Assembly: GCF_025766255.1 (NCBI RefSeq) | Contig: NW_026516890.1 | Span: 1-35,456 of the forward strand | Length of the DNA: 35,456 nt | Reading direction: 5' to 3' | From: Zychaea mexicana | Taxonomy: Eukaryota; Mucoromycota; Mucoromycetes; Mucorales; Lichtheimiaceae | Shown here: positions 19,366-29,980 of the stretch, piece after piece | Position numbering within the stretch: position 1 is the first letter of the stretch | Layout of the letters: every line of letters begins with the position of its first letter | Program-made: the position numbers and the translations under genes | The notes under the pieces: model-generated | Databases searched by the model: none | The model's input: only the letters and a program-made list of their open reading frames with translations | What the model was told of the DNA's origin: nothing

Positions 19366-21036
19366 TTATTGGGCATAACGATCTCTGAGGGTACGAATAA
19401 AATTGCGACAAAGGGAATTGACAGGATTACAACGTTTAACAGTATTGAGGGGATCTCCATCTGGTAAAACAAGCAAAACGTCACTGAAAGATTTAACTCT
19501 TGTTAAAGCAACGTACAAAAATCCGTGTGCAAAGAATTCTCCGAGGAAAACGGCAACTTTTGGAAGAGTAAGACTTTGAACCTTTTGGATCGTCAGAGCA
19601 TAAGCCAATGTCAATGGGAATTGCGTTCGTTCATAACCAGTAAAAGGGATATCACGAGTTATTCGAAAAACAGGAAGCGTTTCTTCAGGGTTGAATATTT
19701 TCTGTATAGTAATCATGTCATCTGACAAGGAATGAATTTTGCATAATGTACCATTGACCCATCCGTTTTCAACGCTTATGTTTTCCAAAAGCATAACCTG
19801 TGCATCAACCTTTACATCAAGGACCTATAAAGAATTCATTCATTAGAACGGTCATTGTCTATTTCAAAATAACACATGTGTTTACGTTTATCTATAGCTA
19901 ATGAAACAATGATTCAAAAGAATTATGAAGCCTTTCACTTACAGCTGGCAAATACGTTTTCTCCAAAGCATTCATGGCTACCTGTCCCATTCCATCTCGC
20001 TTATCAAGAGAACGATATGATTGCAATTGACCAGGGCATCGCCTAAGTTTTTCAGTGTTGAAATTCTTTACCGCATCATTTGTTGGAGCAACCATAACGG
20101 TTCCTAATGGTACTTCATTCAAAGAAATTGTCCTACTTGAAAGAAGATCATAATCAGTAGGAACTTGCAATTCATCCAAACGCAAACGCTCTAGAAATCT
20201 GAGAAACGTCAAATCCGTTTGTCTGCAAGGATCAACAAGCTGTGTGATTTGCGTTTCTTTGAAAAATTCGGATCGGAAAAGAGGAGTACTGTTGTCACCA
20301 AAAGGCATGATTTGTGCAAAGTCACCAAACAGACAAACAGGAATACCTCCCCATGGCAAATTACGCTTCGTTCCTATGCGCATTGCTCTATCAAGATCAT
20401 CCATCATTTCCGCTGGGATCATGCTTATTTCATCTGTCAAAAAAACAGATCGAGGATTTTCTTTAACAAACTCATCGATACGAATGTGATTCACCTTCTG
20501 TTCTATATGCGAAATGCCAAAGAATCGATGGATCGTCATTCCTTTGATCGTATGTGCTGCTACACCCATAAAAGCAAGCCTGACAACTCGATATCGCAAT
20601 GCAGCAAAGAACATTGCAATTGTTTCCAGTACAAAACTTTTCCCAGTACCAGCACTGCCGTGAATCAACGTCGGAATGCAATCGTCCATATTTTCTAATG
20701 CAAAACTATAAGCATCATACTGAGAGTTAGTAAATTGATCCATTCTTTGTGATGTTTGCCTTCTTAGCTCATCCAAATCAACTCCATCAGTATGATTCCA
20801 TTGATTAATCGCGTTTAAGTTGGCATCCTCTGCCAATCTTGCCAAAGCATCTAGAGCTGCACCCTCTGCTGTACTTGATGTCAAAGGAGAAAGCTTGCCG
20901 ATCGAAACAAGATGGTCATGACATCCTATAGATCAAAAACATTAGCGTCAATGCCAACTGCATAAACAGGACAACACGAATATGTTGACCATTGTTATAA
21001 CAGAAACCAGCTAGAATTACCCTCCGTGGCGAGCAT
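19366..21036 (-). CDS. Stand-alone Pif1-type SF1B DNA helicase (three exons)
   Basis: Exons 21036-21021, 20925-19943 and 19824-19366 join in phase to 485 residues without a stop. ATP-dependent 5'-3' DNA helicase. Motifs in order: Q-motif-like TNSQYDAYSFAL, Walker A GSAGTGKS, motif Ia LAFMGVAAHTIKGMTIHRFFGI, Walker B FLTDEISMI, motif III GDFAQIMPFGD, VDPCRQTD, motif V/VI region PLTLAYALTIQKVQSLTLPK and FLYVALTRVKS. The length fits a minimal Pif1 core with about 85 extra N-terminal residues and no Rep domain, so this is not the helicase end of a Helitron protein in the usual fused form. The first exon (six codons, MLATE) is short and less certain; without it the frame is still open to 20925. 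Divergent from the HMG-box-like gene by 151 bp and convergent with the acidic-tailed gene. A host Pif1 paralogue is the alternative to a mobile-element gene. Confidence 0.85.
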
Positions 21037-21187
21037 TACAGTCAGCGATAGAGGCTTGTGGTTTAGTGTTTTTTAGTCGAACCACAAAACCGCAAACCGC
21101 ATAGGTTCGGATGTTGAATGATCAAAATTAAATTGTCTCAGCCCACGGTTGATAGACCAATAGCCTTATTTTACACTCTTCATCTCG
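21037..21187. promoter_or_regulatory. Shared head-to-head promoter region of the Pif1-like and HMG-box-like genes
   Basis: 151 bp between predicted start codons. Contains a direct repeat of ACCACAAAACCGC/ACCGCAAACCGCATAGG character near 21080-21110. No other motif is recognised. Confidence 0.35.
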
Positions 21188-22794
21188 ATGCTTCCAATCG
21201 ACGACATCACTCTAATCCCTTTCTACTCCTATGCACTTTCGATTATTTCGAAGGCGGAGTACAACAGGGACGAATACGAAAAACGTTTTCTGGAAACAGA
21301 CGAACATGTGGTGCGATTCCTTGAAAATTGCGCGGAGGAAGATATGGAGCGTGCGCTCATTAACGAAATTGCTCGCTTAAGATCTCTTCGCCCTGACGTC
21401 GAACCCGGATTGAGCAACAGCTCCATCCGTGTCCCTGAGGTTGACACAGGAGACAATCTTGCCGAACTGAACACGGCAATGAAAGCTGAACTGGCAGCAA
21501 TGGAGAGCGAGCTGCTTGAGCATTGGAAGACCCGTCGTGCTGAAATAGCTCGAAAGCACGGGTATGAAGTGAAGTCCTTGGCTCCTGCGAAGCTACCATT
21601 TCTTCGCAAGAATACCGGAAAGGTTACCGGCTTTAATGTCTTCCAAAAAGAACTCTACTGCGAACAAGGTTGCTAGTATTTCAACGAATTTGTCGTTCAA
21701 TTATTCGAATATAGCTAATTACACCTATGAACTATTACTAGATCGTAAGCGATACAAAGAGGATCGTACCCAAATGGGTAACATAATGAAAGAAAAGGCT
21801 TTGATGTGGAAGACACTGTCCTGGAAGGATAAGACTTTCTACAAACAAAAGGCCGAGCTTCGTAACAAGCAGCTTTCTGTTTCGGATCAGCAAAAGAGGG
21901 AAAACAGATTTTTGAAGCTTTCAAATCTCCTCCACCGTAATTTGACCATGCTTCAAGAAGAGTGCGGTGTGGAAAGCATTTGTTTTGTTGCACCAAATGA
22001 CATCAACACATCTATTTATCCAGATCGAGATGGATATGGCTCCGGTAATATTCTATTTTCACGTTACAAAACTACGTTGCAATGTTTTGAACTGCTTTCT
22101 AATGAACAAAACATAGATGGTGGAAATCACTTTTGGAAGCTGTTGTGAGTAGGTGCAGTTGATTTGAATGGACAAACATTCAGCCTTCATTTCAAAAAAG
22201 AGATGCTCCAATACAACAAACAACTCAGTAAGCTCAAAATTTGTTTCACTGCTTTTATGGTGTTCGAAATATATGTATACTGATTTCATTGCAGTCGACA
22301 ACACTTCTGTTGAACCACCTTCTTCCTCCTCCTCCGTCTCCTCCTCTTCATCCGTCGCCACGCGCGTTCCTCCACCGCCATCCTCCACCGCCTATGAAAC
22401 GCATACTGCGATGTCCCCAGCAACACTTCAGCATGGTGAAGAGCAAAACCTGAGGAAATTGATCTTAAACAAGTATAGTAAGTAGCTTGTAATAACAAGA
22501 AGTGCTGATGGTTATGGAGTTTTCGGCGTATAGGTACAATTTCTAATGATGTTCACGTTAGGACAAGCGGTTCTGGAAAATTACCAAAAGGTGATCGCTG
22601 AAGGAGCAAGAATGCCATGGCATGACAAACAAATGTATGCCGATATTGTCATGCTAGGCTGGCCTGAGGGTACCGAACGCAATCACCCTAGCTGTTTACT
22701 TCAGCATGAACGAGCTGAAATAGAGAGACGATTGGTTTCCAGTGAAATTAGATTTGTAAAGGCGTCACAGCAACAACAGCAACAAGATGAATAA
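21188..22794 (+). CDS. HMG-box-like protein (four exons, one in-frame TGA)
   Basis: Exons 21188-21668, 21742-22227, 22295-22477 and 22562-22794 join in phase to 460 residues. A coiled-coil-like N-terminal half (ELNTAMKAELAAMESELLEHW) precedes an HMG-box-like segment at about residues 145-200, split by intron 1: GKVTGFNVFQKEL, then MGNIMKEKALMWKTLSWKDK and FYKQKAELRNKQ. HMG boxes bind and bend DNA. The central part (ICFVAPNDINTS, FSRYKTTLQCFE, VDLNGQTFSLHFKKEML) is not recognised. A Ser/Pro-rich linker and a C-terminal helical region (WHDKQMYADIVMLGWPEGTE) end in a glutamine run. A TGA at 22146-22148 interrupts exon 2; it could be an Arg CGA mutated by one C-to-T change, and the frame continues open for 26 codons to a good donor. 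Hence possibly a recent pseudogene or a sequencing difference. The first intron donor is GTTGCT, weak. Confidence 0.6.
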
Positions 22795-24900
22795 GCCTTT
22801 TTCTTTTTCTTTGCCTTTTTTCCATTTTCTTTGCCTTCTTTTTTCTTCAAAAAATATGCTTGACTGACAGGAAGTTAGGTCCACTTTAACTAGTATAATT
22901 TTGCACTGCTGAAAGCACTTTGTTTGGGGCTGATGGCTAGTTTGGTAAGTTTGCAATGTAGCTACATATAGCCACCAAGCAATGATTCTAGGAGTATCTG
23001 ATACATTTTTTTTAAGTATACAATCTTTGACGTTTAATCCTAAACATCCCCACATTTTTTTTTGTAAGTACTTGGCCATGATCTACTTATATGACGTTTT
23101 GCTACATCCTATTTGCATGCTGTACGTAGTAGTTTTCGTAAGGATGTATATATAAGCATTAGTAGGCAAAAGCTACTCATTATTAGTACTTACTTTTTTC
23201 TTCGACAATACATAGTAGAATCTCGCTCGTCAACATTAACAACTGTAGTTTCAACTTGTGCTAATATCATATCATGTAAGACAAAGTGTTGGGGTCCATG
23301 TCCTCAAGGATTGAAACAAGGTTTTTTTTCATGATTTCAAGTCAATCTAAATAAGATAGTAGTACAGCATAATTCCACCAATTACACTAATACACACGTA
23401 TGGTATCTCTTCGAAAAGCTTACTTTTTTCCATGCCATTTTTAGGTACAAAGAATGAAACTACCAGCTCTTGATGAAGCCGTCTCGTTTGTATCGAGATC
23501 CAATAGTTAATTTCAATCCAAATGATACTATAATGCTATTGATTACAGTATGCATGTATGTACCGCCTATATCTTCTCTCATTTTTATAGCCGTCCTTCC
23601 AGAGCATGTCAATGGCTTGCGTCGGTTCCTTGACAATGACTCTGCCTACTTTCGTTCCCTTGAACAGGGCCTTGCTCTACCTTTATTTATCGGTTTCAAT
23701 AAATTATGGCTCATATTTTGTAGCGTTGATGATCCCTGTATTTGTAAAGACAGTTATGATCTAAGTACTTTTGCAATTCTGCCGGCCTTGTCAATGAATA
23801 AACAGCAGTCGACTGTGATAGAGTTAACGGCACCTATATTTCTCTGTCTGGTCGAGCACTTCTACTTACTCGATTTTTGTAAGGGTTCTGAAGAACACTG
23901 TATGCTTTTATGATGGTAAGTTATTTCTTTGTTACACACTAGTAACTAACGTGATTGCTTACTATGTAATGAATCAGATCGTTCCCGGCAGCAGTCTGCT
24001 AAGTTAAGTACGAGAAATCCACACTTAACTACGTAATAATTGATTTACTGGAAGTGTAGTAAAGGTAAAAAAAAGGATCGACCCTCTCGGTTAGTTTGGC
24101 AAGATCAACAACAAAATTTATAGAAGGTACACTAGCATGGAAATGAAACCGGAAAATATCAATTCTTTATAAGTCATCCCGCTCAATTTATGATATCATT
24201 TGTGAAGCAAGCGCCAAAGTTTTTTATGGAAAAAGGTTCTTGGAGGAGGTATAGGAACTTTCATATAAGCAGCATATGAGCGCTTTTCGCTCCATAGGAT
24301 TTTGGACTGCCACATTCGATTCCAGACAAGCACGATTGAATCTTCGTAAAGTATATTCGCATTGACTGCTATAAACATACTTCTGAGTGGATTGTTGGTG
24401 GGTGAGGTTAGCAAGGACAATTTAAAGGAGCTCTGTTGCTGCCGAGGATTTCATTGCTGAATGTGCGTAAGCATTAATGGGTTACCGATGGCGCTTGCTG
24501 CTAAAATCGAATACATGGTCACAATGCGAAAGAACACATTTACACAAACATAATGATGTAGAGTACAATAACAGAAACATGGTAGGTCTTTCCAACATGT
24601 ACAACATTTGGAGTAAAAAGGAAAAGAGAACCGGTATCCTTGGTGATCTCCTCATTTGCGCACTGAATGTAGAGCACAGCATTAGTTAAAGTAATGTAAC
24701 TCTCTGCCCATTAATCGTAAGCACTATGTATGCTACATTTCTTTCTCTGTTATGACAATAAATATAAATTTGGCATGTTTTTTTTTTAATTGGCGCATCA
24801 AAGTACAGTGTACTCCTTAAATGCTGTACTTTATCCATGAACCGATTGTATTCAATACACGTTATTGATACTGTCCAGCAAAATACAAATCGAGCTATGC
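22795..24900. other. Gene-poor AT-rich region
   Basis: The only notable frame is 23470-23913 on the plus strand (147 codons; SLEQGLALPLFIGFNKLWLIF, hydrophobic, no recognised motif). It might be an exon of a decayed gene; a TTTTTATAG acceptor at about 23590 would start the part LPEHVNGLRRFLDNDSAYF in frame. No start or downstream exon is convincing. The rest shows short T-runs and nothing else that I can support. Confidence 0.35.
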
Positions 24901-25431
24901 TAAGTGTTATAATTAGACTTTAGTTGCAACCATGCGAGTAAGATCCATGATAAACAGATACTTTTAATTGCTGCGTTGTAACCTGGTGCGACACGTCTGG
25001 AATAGTTGCAACCATGACAGGCCAACAGACCTAGTTACAACCATGTATATGAATCTTTTGAAACAATGATGCACTGAAATAGTCTTTTTAGTCATATCAT
25101 CTGTAGAAGCACTACTACTACAGTCATCTTCTTTATACTTGGGTTGAGGCCATATCAAGATAGCTATATACGTCCGATTGAAAGCGTGGCAGAAGACTTT
25201 GCTTAATCAGTTGCAACCTAGCCCATCTGTCTGTCAGGTTGCAACTAGTAAGACAGATGAATGTACCTTCTCCAATACAAATAAGTATACTCAGAAACGA
25301 TACATAAGCATCAATTATCTACTCGCATCTAAAAATATCGGATGCTGAAGCGATTTGTTATACTTGGATGGAAATCATGACAGATAGTTTAACCTACTTA
25401 GAAACCATAACAGATGTTGTAGTTTTAATGA
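24901..25431. repeat. Scattered degenerate GTTGCAAC-type repeats
   Basis: GTTGCAACC or close variants occur near 24923, 25006, 25037, 25210 and 25239. At about 25218-25258 the site is an inverted repeat: CATCTGTCT on the left and AGACAGATG on the right, around the palindrome GTTGCAAC. These look like decayed units of the minisatellite that follows. Confidence 0.6.
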
Positions 25432-25827
25432 GTTTCAACCTAGTACACCGATATGTCATAGTTGCAACCGGGACAGATAGACATGTAGTTTTACTGCGTT
25501 TCAACCTAGTACACCGATCTGTCATAGTTGCAACCGGGACGGATAGACATGTAGTTTTACTGCGTTTCAACCTAGTACACCGATCTGTCATAGTTGCAAC
25601 CGGGACGGATAGACATATAGTTTTACTGCGTTTCAACCTAGTACACCGATCTGTCATAGTTGCAACCAGGACGGATAGACATGTAGTTTTACTTAGTTTC
25701 AACCTAGTACACCGATCTGTCATAGTTGCAACCGGGACAGATAGACATGTAGTTTTACTGCGTTTCAACCTAGTACACCGATCTGTCATAGTTGCAACCA
25801 GGACAGATAGACGTGCACAGTTGCGAT
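25432..25827. repeat. 66-bp minisatellite, six tandem copies
   Basis: Copies begin at 25432, 25498, 25564, 25630, 25696 and 25762 and differ by only a few bases each (for example CGGGAC or CAGGAC, GACAGATAG or GACGGATAG). A partial, more diverged copy precedes at about 25388. Each unit has two related halves, one starting GTTTCAACCTAGTACACC and one starting GTTGCAACC, with CTGTC and GACAG around the second. Because 66 is divisible by three, both strands stay open, giving repetitive pseudo-proteins of 154 and 131 residues, which are artefacts. Confidence 0.95.
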
Positions 25828-27121
25828 TCTAAGGCAGTTGCGTCTCACAATGTAAGCTAAAGCAATAGCAGGAAATAAACCTACCATACTACATATATAG
25901 CTAATAGACATCGTTTCAGTCGACTTGAAACTTTCTAAAACATCTATAATGATTTTTTACTCAAATTATGCAAAAGGTCTACGATTCCAGCAACAAATTG
26001 TATCTAATACTGTAGCTTGAGGAGGATGTTTGAAACTTAGTTAAGCACTAGATTACCGCATATATAGCGCTCACATTACATCAGAAGTTTTCTGATCGAC
26101 TGAAATAAGCTGCTTGAAGTTGCGCAAGGATTTTGTTATAAAGAAAAATAATGAATATGTAATATAAGCAACGAAGCGGTCAAACACCTCTTATCGAAAA
26201 ATAAAAGAAATAACATTAGTTTCATGCAGCATCATGCACATTGTGAAGTTCTACAACATTATTATAGCTATAGTTGATGGTATCGCTAACATCGATCGCA
26301 AAGAAAGTACTTTTACTCAATCTACTAAATTGACTAATTGGAAAATGGTAATATATATCTGAAAAGTGAATGCCATGCCAACAATCGTACCTACTTACTG
26401 TCTAAGAGACTTTGCCACAGTAAATTAATTATATTGATGAATAAACATATCAAACGTCTACCTAGTTACTAGGAGTAAAAAGTAGATTAAATATAGTTTA
26501 TTAATGGAAAGAAAAATGACTCATGTGAGCACTGTGTCTAATATAGAACATAGTCGCTCTAGTCCGATCCTGTTTAGTAAAGTGATATGAAAAAACCTTG
26601 AGGAAAATAAAGAAGAATAAAAGTACTATCACAGAGTATGCGATACGTGCGAATAATGGTGCTTAGTAGTAACATCTAACTGCTCAGGCTACGGCGTCAT
26701 AAAAGGCGTGTTCTGGTTGCAACAGAAGCAGATGCAGCTGTCTACGTTGCAACCATGCCAGACGCTTCTGGCCCGGACAAAACTGGTGAACAGATATGTA
26801 TATGTATTTTATCGCACTAACTACCATTATACATTGTAATTTACCATTGACGGCATTTTACTAGACTCCTTATTTTTTCTATATTGCTATCTCTTCGTTT
26901 CGTTTCACATCGACAAACAGGTTGAGCCGGATACTTATGTTCTTGCGATGAATCGGTACGGTTTTCTTTCATTTTCCGAAAAAGGATATGATAAGCGTGA
27001 ACAAAGTTTGTAGCTTTCATTCGGAGCTGGTACAGACTTTTGTATTTAATCAGCGTTTTCGTTTAGGAGCTGATATCCTTCTCAATCCTTTATATCGCAT
27101 TCCCTGCTGAAAGTCGAAGCT
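25828..27121. other. AT-rich gene-poor region with one more palindromic repeat copy
   Basis: No supported gene. At about 26714-26780, GGTTGCAACAGAAGCAG and CTACGTTGCAACCATGCC repeat the GTTGCAAC palindrome of the minisatellite, about 900 bp beyond the array. The last 200 bp (from about 26880) are the likely promoter of the next gene. Confidence 0.4.
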
Positions 27122-28281
27122 ATGTCCTCCGCTACTGTTCCTACGTATGTTTATCCTGACAATTAGTATAAAGAATGACTTATAATGGTATTGATTGCTA
27201 ATGTATAAGCAGTAACATGAAAGCGCTCAACGACTCCACTTTCAATACTCCACCCTTGCCACCCCCACCCCAGCCCACGTTGCCTCAGTGTCGCCCGCGC
27301 CGCGCCTCCATGACACCTGGCATGCCAACAGAAACGTGGTACTCCGACAAATACAGGCCAGCGCAATACCCGCTGTACAACTACTGCATCAAGTGTTCCA
27401 CGCAGTTTGCGGCGGATAACACTTATAAGCTGCACCTGGTTGATATCCATAAGGTGCGATTCAAGCCTGTCAAGCCTGGACCAAAAAGGACAGTATCACG
27501 AGCGGTGCGAATTCTAAATAAGCAAGAAAATGAAAGGAAGCGCGCTCGCACCAACGCACAAAGATCTAAAGGCAAAACCCGGGATAAAGCTGCGAAGAAA
27601 CATCTGTACCAGCTCAATTGCTTGGTTAGTGCGGATAAACAGCTTCACAGATACCTTCAAATGTTTGAATATGTCGATGCAACAATCGATCAGATTGAAT
27701 TCGAGCCGACAATCATGGAAAGTCATGAAAACTTTGGCGATTGCTGGAAGTATGCCACTTACAGCATTTGTGCCTTCGAAGGACGGTCGTTCTTCAACCC
27801 GACGTACAAACACTTCTTTGGGAACATGATAATGGAGAATGCGTGCAGTGCCTACGGCCGGCTATCGCCCACTGAAGCCTTGGTCGTTAATGACGCGGTC
27901 AGAATTGCACTGGAGAAGAAGGCACCCAAGTTCCTTGCCAACTATGGCCCAATGTTCCGTGCATTCCGCTGGATTGGATGCCCGTTGCTGGAGCGCGTCA
28001 ATGTCGACTGCGGCATAGAGCGTGCTAATATCACTGACGATGACGGCGACGACTCGTCGTTAGTTTATGCAAGATATGAGCCAAGAGTACGAAAGTGGGC
28101 GAGACTCCTTAGCAAGCAAAGCCCAGATTCAGATGCAGAAGAAGGAGCTGGAGGAGATGAGGAAGAGACAGAGCAAGATAGTAGTAATAGTAGTACTGAA
28201 GAACATGGTGTGTATGGTGAAGACGGTAGCAGCAGTGGTGACGGACAGAGTAGGGAGTACAGTGATGACGACGATAATTGA
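27122..28281 (+). CDS. Single C2H2 zinc-finger protein with acidic tail, unknown function (two exons)
   Basis: Exon 1 27122-27144 (MSSATVPT) joins exon 2 27213-28281 in phase to give 363 residues. A Pro-rich N-terminus (TPPLPPPPQPTLPQ) is followed by one classical finger, C-x2-C-x12-H-x4-H (YCIKCSTQFAADN to HLVDIH), a basic region (KRTVSRAVRILNKQENERKRARTNAQRSK split over two stretches; likely nuclear and possibly DNA-binding), an unrecognised folded part with several Trp and aromatic residues (FGDCWKYATYSICAFEGRSFF, PMFRAFRWIGCPLLERV) and a C-terminal tail rich in Asp, Glu and Ser. Codon use is more GC-rich in the third position than in the neighbouring transposon genes. The frame is intact. 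It might be a host gene or cargo; DNA-binding is inferred from the finger. Confidence 0.72.
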
Positions 28282-29078
28282 GGAAGTAGAAAAAAGAGCG
28301 AAAGATTTTATATTTTAGTTATAGGCTTTATTATTCTTCTAATCGTTACTGCGGCCATCTATTGCCAGGTTGGTATATCGTATATAGAATGATCAAGTTG
28401 ATATATGAAAAGGGATATAAGGTAAGAACTAAACATTGTAGGTAAAGATGAACATAAGAAAGACTGCAAAGGCAATGTGCACTCTATGGCGAACTAGTTC
28501 GTACATGCATAGCGTTATGTACATGTTATGACTGTGTGTACATTTTTACGGTTACCGACTTCAATATGTACTTAAACAAGGGGTACTGAAGAAGATAATC
28601 TGATCGTTGCGATCTGTAATGCTTTGGTGCGAGTTCCTGTTATCCACTTACCTTCTCAGTCCTATAAACAGATCACCTAATGGTGTGCTCCTACCCTGAA
28701 GGAACATTAAATAACAAACTGTACATATCTAAAAACGCTTATGTACTCAGTTCACGAAATGTCAGTTTCCTTTCAAACTATCAGCAGTAGATAGTGCCAA
28801 AATTTGGAATAAAGCTCAATGATCTTACCATAGCCTTTCTTTTGATATCTAAACAATCTGATATGAGCTCTACATCTTAGTATAGATTGCACACTTACAT
28901 GTGTAAGCGGTATGTAGTGCCTATGCAGCTTGTTTTCAACAGTGATGTAAATGCACCGATTACTACGTTGGTTGCAGACGGAGTGGCGAGCTTCAATCGG
29001 TTTAACCTTTCATGAAATATCTAACATAATGACAGTAGTTTCTGTTGATCTTTCTTGTTGAAAAAGTTTACTTGATTT
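28282..29078. other. Intergenic AT-rich spacer
   Basis: About 800 bp with no supported gene, repeat or element end. It includes the 3' flanks of the facing zinc-finger and KDZ genes. Confidence 0.4.
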
Positions 29079-29914
29079 CTATACCGGGATTTCATCCACA
29101 GGAAACATGTTCATGAACATGTCGTCATTATCGTCGATCAACTCCTCGTCGTCGTCGTCATTCTCTGCCTCTATGTCAGGCGCTAATTCTTCCGTCTCCT
29201 GTCCACCTTCTTCGTCATCGTCATCTTCTTCGCCATCCTGCTGAACACCTCGTACCACTACTGACGCACCTCTGGACAACATATCAGGATCAATGGAAGC
29301 TGATCCATTGGCAATTCTGCCTAGAAGTCGTTGCTGCTCTTCCATCCACGCCTCTGCGCGCTCTAACTTTTGCTTCCAAAGCTTACTCATGCCTTGCTTT
29401 TCTTGCCAAGATTCTGTGTTCGAAGGTGCTCGTACAATTTCGGGCACAGATGCAATGGCCTCTTGAAGCTTACTTATAACGTTATGGCCGAACTTGATCA
29501 CCGAAGAGGCTTCGTCCTTTTTTGTTGTTGTTTGCATATTAGAAACAACGTTATGTAACTAATCTTTCATCACAGTTCTCACCTTCAGCAGCTCAAGCTC
29601 TTCGTTTGCTCTTCTTAAACCGTGAAACGCGTCATACGGTGTATTAGTTTCCACAGGCAAAATAATGTTACAACGGAAACGAAAGTGGCTGTTTTTCTCA
29701 GCACTGTGCTAGAGTCGGGATAAAGCTCGAAGCCTGTTATTATGTTTGTCATGTTAGTAACAGATCTAGGTGTACGTGTACAAAGATTTTTTAAAAACGT
29801 CCTTACCGAAAAGTGGACCCACTGAAAGCTTTTCAAGATAGTTATTGAATTGTTTTTCGACTTGAGCACGGGCGGCTTTTCTTTGCCCTGCTAGATTTTG
29901 GGTTCGGTTGTGGC
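29079..29914 (-). pseudogene. KDZ transposase, C-terminal part (downstream of pogo-2)
   Basis: Continuation of the KDZ gene from beyond pogo-2. Exon 29914-29807 (HNRTQNLAGQRKAARAQVEK, NNYLEKLSVGPLF) continues in the phase left by the exon ending at 32312. A following segment near 29740-29588 (FELYPDSS; then LPVETNTPYDAFHGLRRANEELELLK) needs a frame change and looks damaged. The last exon, 29516-29079, reads DEASSVIKFGHNVISKLQEA and ends in a long Asp/Glu-rich tail and MFMNMFPVDEIPV. The acidic tail and the exon order fit the end of a KDZ protein. Together with 32312-33663 it forms one interrupted gene. Confidence 0.7.
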
Positions 29915-29980
29915 CTACAAGATATTATTATTGCATATTAAATTTTCTAACGTATGTGATGAAGGGATCATCGATACGTA

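Noticed and set aside
20219..20698. Plus-strand frame of 159 codons
   Set aside because: Antisense to the Pif1 helicase motifs.
24196..24689. Open frames of about 66-74 codons on both strands
   Set aside because: Short, no motif, no splice context; within chance expectation for this length of AT-rich DNA.
25432..25827. CRISPR-like array
   Set aside because: Units are contiguous and nearly identical throughout, without variable spacers, and the organism is eukaryotic.
25368..25832. Repetitive 'protein' of 154 residues (and 131 on the other strand)
   Set aside because: The frames stay open only because the 66-bp unit is divisible by three and lacks stops; there is no start context or gene structure.
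29370..29558. Plus-strand frame of 62 codons over the KDZ tail
   Set aside because: Antisense of the last KDZ exon.
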